Notes under the pieces: generated by a model
The model's input: the letters and a program-made list of their open reading frames with translations, nothing else
Databases searched by the model: none
What the model was told of the DNA's origin: nothing
Assembly: GCA_001275005.1 (NCBI GenBank)
Contig: JWZX01003096.1
Coordinates: forward strand, 1 to 36,115
Direction of reading: 5' to 3'
Length of the DNA stretch: 36,115 nucleotides
From: Chrysochromulina tobinii
Taxonomy: Eukaryota; Haptophyta; Prymnesiales; Chrysochromulinaceae
Part shown: piece after piece, positions 9,920-18,573 of the stretch
Layout: each line of letters begins with the position of its first letter
Position numbering within the stretch: position 1 is the first letter of the stretch
Program-made: the position numbers and the translations under genes

Positions 9920-11619
9920 TCAGAGCAGCTCCTGCGCACTCTGCCGCTGAGCGGCACTGATTTGGCGGTACAGCGCGACCGAGCGCACCGCCATCGCGCC
10001 AGCCGCACCAGCGGCGGCGGTGCAAAGGCCCGCGATGATCGCGTGCGTCGGGCCGAAGCACATTGGCCCGTCGCAGTCGAGAGAGCCCTTGGAGGCTGCT
10101 TGGTAGATGAGAGACGGCAGCGCATTGGCGAGGAGGAGCGTCCCGATCGCCCCCGCTGTCCCGTCGAAGAACATGTAGTTACTCGACAGGTGGGTCGATC
10201 CAAAGAGCTCAGAGGAAAGCACGACGAAGTGCGGCCAGATCGCGCCAAACGCCAGCCCGCATAACCCGGCGCCGAACTGGAGCAGCATGGACTGCTCCTC
10301 GCTCTCAGCGGGCAGCCGTGCCGCAAAGAGCAAGGCGACCTGCGCGACCGCCGCCCCTGCCGCCAGTGCCACTAGGAATAATGGCCGAGGCCATCCGTGG
10401 CGAACCATCGTGTCCGAGGGGATGTTGCACAGGAGCCGGCCGAGCAAGTTGCCCGACGAGAAGAGTGTGATCGTCGTCGGCACGAGCTCGGTCGAGGCGC
10501 CGCTGGAGCTGATGATCTGCGCACAGTTGGTGGCGAAAAAGGTGCCGGAACCCACCACGACGACGCCCACGAACACGAAGAGCCATGCATCCAAGGTTCC
10601 GAGCACCTCCGTGCAACTGTACTGCGTGGGGCGACTACAAACATCGCGGCGGGCTTCTTTGGGGCGGCGGTTGCGGGGGACATGGTGGCCGGACACGTAT
10701 GAGGGTCATGATCGACGGTGGCATAGACATCACTGTCGCCCGTCAAGCCACTGAAAATGACCAGCACGGGGGCGATCGAAAGGATTATCAGCAGCGAGAT
10801 CACCACGTTATGTACAAGGGAGCCAGCATGCCCATGCGAGAAGAGGCCGAGCACGCCGAGCATGGCAAGAGTCCAGAACAGGGCGGTGAGCATTCGTCGG
10901 GGCTCCGACCGCGCGGAAGCAGCATCGTAGCTGCGCGGCACACACGCCCCCGCGGCGAAGTTCATCACCGCAGAGATCGACGCCCACAGCAGCAACGCAT
11001 TCAGCGCCGTCTGGTCGCCCTTGGGCGTGCCCCAGATGAGCACAAACAGCGTCGTGGTTACGCTCCCGCTGACGCCGACGAACGACTTCACGATGCTCGC
11101 CACGTCTCCTCTGTACTGTGGAAAGTGAAGGATCGGGGCCGTGAAAGCAGCCGACGAGACGAGCTGCATCCCCCAGTACGTGACGCAGTTAGTCGCCACG
11201 AGCGTGATCGGCGGCGGCAGATAGGCGGGAAGCTCAACCCACGAGGTTCCGAGCGAGTACATGAAGACTTGCGAAGTGGTGAGCAAGGTGCCACCAACCC
11301 ACATGGAGAAGGTCGGCCCCATTTTCTTGGTCACCATGCCCCAGAAAAAGCTGAACACTCCGAATGCATATGGAATGGTGTTGATGTTCATCAGCTGCTG
11401 CTGCGAGAGCGCAAAGTGCTTCTTGAGGGCAGGCGAATAGATGCCGAAGCCATAGAAGCAGCCCGCCGTCATGCCCGAGTACAGACCGGCGAACAGCACT
11501 CGGCGTGCAGGCGTAGCGACGACGGCGCGGGACATGCTGGACGGCAGCTTGGGCTGGCTACCTGGGCCGTAGCGCTGCCGCAGTGCTGGAATCACCGTCG
11601 TTCCGTCGCGCCTCTGCAT
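9920..11619 (-). CDS. Nodulin-like major facilitator superfamily transporter (two exons, about 530 aa)
   Basis: Two overlapping minus frames make one 12-helix carrier. The first (from 11619) holds the N-terminal six helices, with FYGFGIYSPALKKHFALSQQ and YRGDVASIVKSFVGVSGSV; the latter matches the nodulin-like pattern 'RG-V-GI-KGf-GLSg'. The second (to 9920) holds the C-terminal six, starting LDAWLFVFVGVVVVGSG with the family 'GSG...N..QI' element and NLLGRLLCNIPSD. The frame change falls in a hydrophilic loop and is resolved by a GT-AG intron; the model 10622-10728 (107 nt, phase 0) keeps the frame. Met at 11535 (MSRAVV) is an alternative start. Plant and protist relatives are proposed to move monocarboxylates, metals or other small molecules; the substrate here is unknown. 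Sure of the fold, moderately sure of the subfamily. Confidence 0.75.
10622..10728 (-). other. Predicted intron of the nodulin-like MFS gene
   Basis: On the minus strand it starts gtctatgcc and ends ccccacgcag. Removing it joins the SGLTGDSD end of exon 1 to YSCTEVLGTLDAWL of exon 2 in phase 0. An intron or frameshift is required here because the carrier changes frame. The acceptor is fairly good; other donors nearby are possible. Confidence 0.5.
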
Positions 11620-11994
11620 TGATCCACTTCGAGGCGATTCACGCGTTGATACGCGCGACCTACAGTACAGTACAGTACGAGTAGACGCAACCTACGGTTT
11701 CAAAAAGAAAGGAATGCTGGGATACATAGAAGGGAAGCAGAGGAGCCTGGGGGGGAGATGGAAGTCAAGTTAAAACAGGACCACAGTACAGCGGCGCTCC
11801 GGCCGGCGCTCCGTGCAATTAAATGCGAGCGCGTCCCCGGGAGGGCGCGCACATGTGTGAATGAATGTTTTCACGGTTTGATCGGTGTTGTTTTTAACAC
11901 ACGGCTCTGCACACACAGAAGAATATGACCGTTACTTGACTGACTTTTGACTTCAGTAGCTTAAGCCTTCAAGTCAAGTCTACAACTCTACATG

Positions 11995-12024
11995 AAGTCA
12001 AGTCAAGTCAAGTCAAGTCAAGTC
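11995..12024. repeat. Pentanucleotide array aagtc x6
   Basis: Six perfect aagtc units. About 40 bp upstream, gactgacttttgacttc is largely complementary to the array, so the two could form an imperfect hairpin. Confidence 0.85.
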
Positions 12025-12590
12025 TTGAAGCCACGGGGTAATCTCCAAAAGATCCAGTAGGGGTGCACCCGAATAATTCATATACGAACCCAGCTCAGAA
12101 CTCAGAACTCAATGGCCCTCCCACTTCCGTACCGGTTTATACCCGGAGCGGGTGACTTACTGACACCTGACTGGAACCTGAATGGTGCATGTGGATGTGC
12201 TGCCGTTAATGCGCGTACGGCTGCTGTAGTTGGGTCCTGGGCCACAGGCTAGTACACAGCTCCTGTACCTGTCTACCTGTTTTGACCACGCTTATAGGGG
12301 CATGGGGGTGTAAGATATAAGTGACTCGTTGACGGGTCCGCTGAGCGAACCTCACGCGTCAACCTGAGTCGAGTGTAGGCCGTGTAGCCGAGAGGCGAGA
12401 GCGCTCGGTTTCGACGGCATCGCGCTAGAACGTACTACATTCTCATGTACACCGGGGCTGTCACTTTACGCCTCCGGACCGCCCAGCTCCGTTCCGTTCC
12501 GTCACATGGTACTAGCGGACCTAATGGCCCACGCGTGAGCCGGACGTGTGTTGGCCCCTGTGGACTGCTAAATGCACACTACTCTCATCT

Positions 12591-12624
12591 GCTCTATGCT
12601 GCTCTATGCTGCTCTATGCTGCTC
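12591..12624. repeat. 10-bp tandem repeat gctctatgct x3.4
   Basis: Three perfect copies followed by gctc. The array sits in the spacer between the C2-IQ gene and the MFS gene. Confidence 0.85.
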
Positions 12625-12908
12625 GTCCTATAACGTGCACCCAAAGACCCAAAGACCCAAATGTAGTCTGTCGAGTAGTCTGTAGTAGAATACTCGACTG
12701 GCGCGTGGGCCAGGCCGCTCCTGTACCGCGGGGAGTCTCTCAGCCGGACAGGTCACGCACCGCACGCACAAGACTTTATGGTAGAGAATACGCCCGCAGT
12801 TGGCAGCGTAGGCTGCTCGACAGCGGTACGCAAATCACGATCCTCATTGCGACCAAGAGTTGCCACAATCTCTAGGTCGCCCTAGATGTAGTATGAACTC
12901 GAACGTGC

Positions 12909-15900
12909 TCAGAAATCACCTCCGCGGGCTTCCCGTGTGCAGTTTCCGATACGCCGCACGAGCTCTATCTTCTCTCTCTCCTCAGGCACGTAGCTCTCGA
13001 GTACATAGTCTCCATTCACATAGCCTCCTGCTGGAGAGAGCACATAGTCCGCCGCCAAAATCTCGTCAAAGTCGGGAAAGCCCAGCGTCTCCCAGCCAGC
13101 GTAGCGATCGCGAAAGGTAGTGAAGAACGAGCTGGTGATGTTGCAATCAGCGGTGTTGGTCGCTTCCTCAACGGACGCGGCGTAGGCCCCAATCAGAATT
13201 GGCGAGGTCGAAATAGCAATCTCGGGCGGTACGTAGTACCATGATGATTGGACGGTGAGCGGTTCCGACACGATGGCGACAACCTTGGTGCCATTGAGGT
13301 CGCATCGTTCGATGATGCGGCCGGGCACGGTCGATCGGCACGGGAAGGCAGAGAAGATCTGAAAGAGCACGACAGTAAGGAAGAAGCGCCACTTTTTCAT
13401 GAGCTTGGCGCGGAGGACCGAATAGTTGAGACCCGACAGAGAGAGCTCCTCTTGCATCGCCGCCATCTCTTCCTCCTTGAAATCAAAGTGCGATTGGACC
13501 TTTTCGTCCATGTTGCCTCCTTGCATCCCTTGGACGCGCAGCTTGCGCATGGCGATGATCTTGGCGGCGATTTGTGAGGTTCCGTGCATCGTATTCTTGC
13601 CTAGGAGAGTGCTTCGCATCTTTGCACGCAGCCATACGCGCGCAATCCACGAAGCAGCTGGCTTGATGCAGAGGAGCACAGCGAAACGCGCCCACACATT
13701 GCGCAGCTCGCAGGGACGCACCTGAGAGACGAGAGCGAGAGCGAGAGCGCGAGAGAGCAAGCAAGGGCTGGGGTCGCTGGAAAAAAAGGATGAGAGCAAG
13801 GGGGCCCTGGACGGGTTCTGGACGGGCCGGCGCGGCGTACAAGGATAGTGGAGCCCTCGAGAGAGTAGAATCCTTGGCGCCAGATCATGACTGTCACGAC
13901 CGTCGGCACGATCAGCAAGGCACACACGTCGGCGAGGTCAAACTGCCAGCCGATGCGCGCGAGGTACTGCAACCGGATCAACGGGTCTTGGTTCGGGTCA
14001 AAGTTCTTAAGCTTGTCCTTCGTCTTCTTCCCCGTGAGGAAATTGAAGATGCGATTCCCCAATCCGCATCTCGCGACCAGGACCTCGGTGGTGCCGGAGT
14101 TGCGCAAGACGATGTTGATCTGCAGGAGGAGAAAGGGAGGGCCGAGGATCAGTTGTGGAGAGGACAAGGACGTGAGCGAGGTGGGTGGAATCGAGAGGAG
14201 AGGGCTCGACACCTGGAGCACGATCTGCTGCAAGACCCACGAAATGGTGAGAGGTGTGTCCATTGATCTCAGCGTGAAGAAGGAATAGAGGAAGACGAAG
14301 TCAAAGAACTGGAACGGGAAGAGGAGATGTGCACAAGCATTGGGCGTGGCGACCAGCTCAAGAGAGAGCTTTCCGAAACTGGTGACCATGATGAAGATGC
14401 TGAGGTGTATGATCATCGTGAGCAGTGGTACGAAGGTCTGGACGAGCGTGCCCTTCCCTTTGGGCACTGGATAGAGGCCACTGCTACTGCTACTGCTACT
14501 GCTGTTGAAGTCGTCACTGCTCATGTTAAAGTGGCCATTGCTCATGTTAAAGTGGCCACTGCTCGTGTCGGCCACGTGAAGCCATGCAGACGTCACCTCA
14601 GCCACGTGGCCAACACCAGCCTCGATTTCGGTGAACGCAAGGGTCAAGTAATACTCAACGAATATGTCAATCAACGCCGCCTTGAGGGCCACGCGATAGA
14701 GCACGATGATAAAGAACATGCCGTGTGCAATGGAGAAGCGCGGCCGGTTCTCTAGCCGGAGGTCGCGCACGCAGATGACTATCGAGGGCACAATGAAGAG
14801 GATCGAGTACAAGTGCCACATCTCTTCGATTTGCGCCCAATAGATCAGGTGCTCCACGACCGTGTTTGCGACGAGGTCGAACAAGGACGCCGCAAAGATT
14901 GGCCAGCTGAAAAAGAGCAGCCGTCGCCTCCGCTCTGCGAGCTCAGCACGCATACGCCGGCGAGCTTTTCGTTGCCGAAACTTACGCTGCAGCCGCGTCG
15001 CGGCTTCTAGATCCATCCAGGCAGTCTCTCCCACACCCGAGGCCTCAACCCTCGGGCGAAACCTCACTGTGAAGTGGACAGTACCCTCGGGGGAGAGTGC
15101 CTGCTTGAACTCATGGCTCTGGTTCCCGTCAAGGACGTTGAGAGCGACGACACACTCGCCGAGCTTGTCGTCCGTTGAGTTGAGCATGTCGCGCATCGAA
15201 CCGAAATCCTTATCCATGACGATCAGCGAGAGCTTCCCACTGAGCATGAGCTCCTCGCTCATGCGCTCGCTGATCACGATGGACTCTTCCCACAGAGGCG
15301 TGACCGTCTTCTCCTTGACACCCGAACGGACTTCCTTTAAGATCACTTGATCGAAGATGCTGAACTTGAAGACAACGTACGGATCACTCTTGCCGTTCAT
15401 GTCCTTGGCCTTCAGTCCACTCGCCGAGTGCAGATTGACTGAAAGCTGGCCGAGCTGGCTGAGCAGGCTGCCGGCGTCCAAGGGCTGAAGGAGGGACAAG
15501 TCTGATGGTGATGGTGCGACGCGGGCACGGTAATCCATGTCGCCCCTCTCATGGTATGATCTTATTATTGATGGCGCGCCTGGAGTCGCTGTGCCACCGG
15601 CTAGGGCTGCCCAACTGCCCGCGGCACCTTGCGGCGGCACTATAGTCTTGCCATTGAACTTGGTGGCCACAACCTTGAACTGTGTGAGCGGCATCTGCTC
15701 TTGGCCCCACGCAGGCCGTTGCACCAAAACGTTGCTCCAACCAGCAGCGCCAGGCGAGGGTGGCGACGGCGGGATGCTGACAGGAGGCGGCGGAAAGATT
15801 CCGGCTCCATGCGATAGTGCATCTGAGGGTGATACTTTCAAGGCAAGCGCGTCCTGCCGCGATGGTGATGGTGCGACGCGGGAACGGGAACCAGCACCGC

Positions 15901-18261
15901 GTGACACCTTTGTGCTGGTTGCCGTTCCCGCGTCGCACCCCTGCATCGTGTTGCTCCTCCGCGTCGTACCAGGCGAACGTTTTTCTTCGGCTGCAACGCT
16001 GGCGGCATGAGCGAGGCCACTAGCCCGCCCGCGGCGGTACCGCAACAAGAACACCCCCAAGGGAAGTGCAATATAGATGATGAGCTTGCCGAGGATGTCA
16101 ACTGCGAGGATGTTGCTCACCCTTGAGACACCTTCAAACACGCCCCACCAGTTGCTGACAAGATGTAGAGCTGTGAGAATGAAGGGCGTCGTGAACTGGG
16201 TAGCGCGGATCAGTCGGACGATGATCGCCTCGCCCCTGTCATTGTTTGTGTGGTTAAAGTTGAAAGAGATTGCAAGGGCGCTTGTATCGCGAAGCGGCAC
16301 CCACTGCAATGCATCATGACGCAAACCAGAAGGGAGGTTATCGCGGGGGGGGGGGAGGAATCACGCGCACAGCGGGCTTGGGAGAGGAGACAGGCCGCAC
16401 CGAGATATGCACGAAGCATGCATTCCACACCAGGTTGGCAAGTGCTTCGAAGGCCAAGTTACTCGCATACGCCATAGGAATCAGGATGAGGACGACGACC
16501 GGACCTCCGAGCCAGACGGAGAAAATGCGCCCCGCTAGAAGGCCTGTGCGCCTTGCAAGCCTCTGTCCTGCCTGATCAGTCTCCTGTGTCATCTTGTGCA
16601 TGGCAGCGTTCAGTTTCCTTTCCGCCCTTTGCTGCGCCTTCACCTCGGCAGCTGCGCGAAATGCTTGCTCCTTAGCGAGCTTACCTGAGTTCTTCGCCAT
16701 CTCAGCAGAGCTCGTCGCAATCTTCGCTGAGTTCTTCGTGAGTTCCATAGCGCCGCCTGCCGCCATCCGCACCGAGTCTCCCGTCAAGTTCACGACGCCG
16801 GCCATGGCGTTGGCGAGGATTTTGCCCTGTATCACATCGTTGAACGTCACATCCCTCATAGCGTTCACAGCGCCCATCGCGCCGCCCTTGAGTAGCGCCC
16901 CGCCGTCTCCCAAAGCGCCTAGCGCCCCGGTCGTTACACCCAACGTAGCGCCCAACGCCTCGTCCTTGAGGTTCGTGACGTTTCGTAGACCACCGGCCAG
17001 CTGGTTCTGGAGATTCTGCTCCACCGACATCGATCTTCGCTTCACCTCCATGGCCTCTGCGAACGTCGCCAGGTCGCTTGGCTCATGCGGTACCAGCTGG
17101 AAGTAAATCGGGTCGCCCCCGAAGATCTCGTACACGAGCGCGCCATGCTCGATCATGGAGGCAGTCGCATCCTCGTCCAGCCAATGGCCGTCGAACGCCT
17201 CGTCCGCGTGTAGCCACCCGAACGCGGCGAACCCAGCGTCTTGCAACATACCGACCGTGACCGGTACGACTCGTCCGGCTTGCCGCATGCCGTGCAGGGC
17301 GTCACGAGAGGGAGCAAAGGGCCCGTCAAAGTGCATCTGGTAGTCGGACGCCACGAACGTGAGCGCATTCGCCTGGATTAGCTTGTCAGACTCATCGAAG
17401 AAGAGGAAGCCGCCCACGAGCAGCAAGAAGGCCCATTTCTCGTCCGCGAGGTTGAGAGACTCGAGCCTCTTCTCCCAGACTGTTGAACACGAGCGCCGAC
17501 AGATCGACAGGAGCGTCCATCTCTTTCGGACTTTCAGAGTTGCCTCGGAAGTTCATAGGTAAAATGGGAGACATAGGCAAGATGGGCTTGAGATGGCCCA
17601 AGTTTCCGGGCAGGCTCCTGAACGGGACGACGGGAGGGAGGGAGCCTCGCCTACTTTTCGAGACGCTCCCTGAGCCACTTTGGGCTGCTTGTGCTTCCTG
17701 TGCTTCCTGTGCCTGTGCCTCTTGGTCAGGGCTATCAAGCTGCCACATGAGTGGACCAACACAACGGAAGCCGAGCGATTCGTAGAAGGAGGCCGGGAAG
17801 CAATCCACAGCCGCAGGCTCATTTTGACCGATCGGTGAGGATGCCGATAATGCCGGAAGACTTGGCGGCGATATGGGGACGGCCACTTCGAGACGCTTCG
17901 ATTCGGGCGTTGAGATGGCGTACATGGCCGGGTAGGCGAACGCGAACGATGCGGCCTGGTTGGGCATGGCCGCAGCCTCACGCGTCTCCAGAGGCACAGT
18001 GATCGCATGTTTTGGCGAGACACGGCCGCGTACGTGTAGCGTTTTCCCTTTTCCAATGCCGCACGCTGCCTCCAGCATGTTCCACTGCCTTGTTGGGCCG
18101 GTCACCAAGTAGTACTCCTCCGCAACGGACAGCTCAAGAGGAACTTGAGGTTGCAGCGTCAGCGACATGGCGTGTTCAGCCAAGTTTTCTTCCTCCTCCG
18201 GGCTTCTTCTTTTTCTCCGCTCCTTGCTTCTTTCTCCGGAAGAGAAAAGACCAGCGAGCAT
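12909..18261 (-). CDS. C2-IQ multi-pass membrane protein (at least five exons, about 1622 aa)
   Basis: Four overlapping minus frames join through GT-AG introns at 17480-17654, 16304-16400, 14120-14212 and 13722-13840; the exons add up to a frame divisible by three. Order: soluble N-terminus; amphipathic MAGGAMELTKNSAKIATSSA-type helices; a membrane segment (VVVLILIPMAYASNLAFEAL); two more hydrophobic segments; a disordered Ser/Pro linker; a C2 domain at about 15060-15440 (LSVNLHSASGLKAKD, GKSDPYVVF, and VMDKDFGSMRD, which supply the expected Asp Ca2+ ligands); an IQ-like helix (ATRLQRKFRQRKARRR, about 14960-15000); then about eight more hydrophobic helices and a soluble tail. C2 domains bind Ca2+ and acidic lipids and IQ helices bind calmodulin, so a Ca2+-regulated membrane protein is likely. 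The membrane part matches no channel or ferlin family I can name. The first junction is the least certain; two adjacent genes cannot be excluded. Confidence 0.65.
13722..13840 (-). other. Intron of the C2-IQ gene (119 nt, phase 0)
   Basis: Starts gtacgccgcg and ends ctctcgtctctcag after a long pyrimidine-rich tract. It joins FYSLEGSTIL to VRPCELRNVW across a change of frame, which supports it strongly. Confidence 0.8.
14120..14212 (-). other. In-frame intron of the C2-IQ gene (93 nt, phase 0)
   Basis: Starts gtgtcgagcc and ends tttctcctcctgcag, with a strong pyrimidine tract. Its length is a multiple of three and it has no stop, so it reads through as a 31-residue Ser/Pro/Leu stretch breaking an otherwise continuous hydrophobic region (WVLQQIVLQ joined to INIVLRNSG). 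Confidence 0.75.
14480..14510. repeat. Trinucleotide microsatellite coding poly-Ser
   Basis: A run of (act gct)-type triplets on the plus strand codes eight consecutive Ser residues in a predicted extra-membrane loop of the C2-IQ protein. Directly beside it, a 24-bp unit is duplicated (HFNMSNGHFNMSS in the protein). Confidence 0.75.
15504..15939. repeat. Three copies of a 27-28 bp unit, two forming a hairpin
   Basis: gatggtgatggtgcgacgcg begins direct copies at 15504-15530 and 15861-15887. A third copy, 15912-15939, is inverted relative to the second: 15870-15897 and 15912-15939 pair over 28 bp with one mismatch around a 14-nt loop. All lie in the disordered linker of the C2-IQ protein, where the direct copies give the repeated peptide RVAPSPS. 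Confidence 0.8.
16304..16400 (-). other. Intron of the C2-IQ gene (97 nt, phase 0)
   Basis: Starts gtgcggcctgtctcc and ends gatgcattgcag. It contains a C homopolymer run and an in-frame TAA, so it must be removed to join WNACFVHIS to WVPLRDTSAL. A donor at 16412 (gtgcatatc) is a second possibility and also keeps the frame. Confidence 0.65.
17480..17654 (-). other. Candidate first intron of the C2-IQ gene (175 nt, phase 1)
   Basis: Starts gtaggcgagg and ends ctcgtgttcaacag. It joins GSGSVSK to WEKRLESLNLADEKW through a shared codon. The frame must change somewhere between 17420 and 17700, but this exact pair of sites is only the best of several. Confidence 0.4.
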
Positions 18262-18573
18262 GCTGCCTCAGCGATCCTGGGACGAGCCACTCTCACGGAT
18301 GGCGGTGAAACCCGTCGCGCCAAGGAATCCGCCGCGGCGGACCGAGAAAGCACCAGTCCGAATCGCCGAAGACCGTGCGTGCCAACTGCACAGGAAAAAA
18401 GTCACCGAACTGTGTACATGTTCAGTAGTAATCCGACTGTACATGTACCGGGTACTGCGTGGGGCGTTGAAAGCACCGCGTCGCGTCGGGCGTTCAAGGT
18501 GAGCCTTCATGTCGTTTCGAGTGTCAAGTTCTGACTTTGGAGGCAACCTTCCCGATTTGCCGAGGGGCCCTGC
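18262..18573. promoter_or_regulatory. Divergent promoter region between the C2-IQ and SPRY-like genes
   Basis: 312 bp between two divergent start codons. It holds a perfect 10-nt palindrome, gtacatgtac, at 18439-18448 and a related gtacatgt at 18414-18421, 25 bp away, which could be paired regulator sites. I see no TATA box. The promoter role is inferred from gene orientation. Confidence 0.4.

Larger units (their letters stand above)
11620..12908. other. 1.3-kb intergenic region rich in short tandem repeats
   Basis: No gene is convincing here. It lies upstream of the MFS gene and downstream of the C2-IQ gene, so it should hold one promoter and one 3' UTR. It contains several simple arrays: tacag-type at 11661-11678, aagtc x6 at 11995-12024, gctctatgct x3 at 12591-12624 and ccaaaga-type at 12640-12660. 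A hairpin-forming tRNA-like stretch is at about 12378-12420. Small frames at 12445-12875 run through the repeats and resemble nothing. Confidence 0.5.

Noticed and set aside
10585..11622. Plus-strand frame of 345 codons opposite the MFS gene
   Set aside because: It is rich in Arg, His, Gly and Glu with no domain, whereas the minus strand shows ordered transmembrane helices and family motifs.
12378..12430. tRNA-like stretch: tagccgagagg matches a tRNA A box, followed by ggtttcgac
   Set aside because: The possible B box lies too close to the A box, no five-pair anticodon stem forms, and the arms do not close into a cloverleaf. The segment folds better as a simple hairpin (gccgt/acggc, gccgag/ctcggt).
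15870..15939. The 28-bp inverted repeat as a transcription terminator or a MITE
   Set aside because: It lies inside an open, in-frame coding linker, has no poly-T or target-site duplication, and such terminators are not a eukaryotic nuclear feature. Kept only as a repeat.
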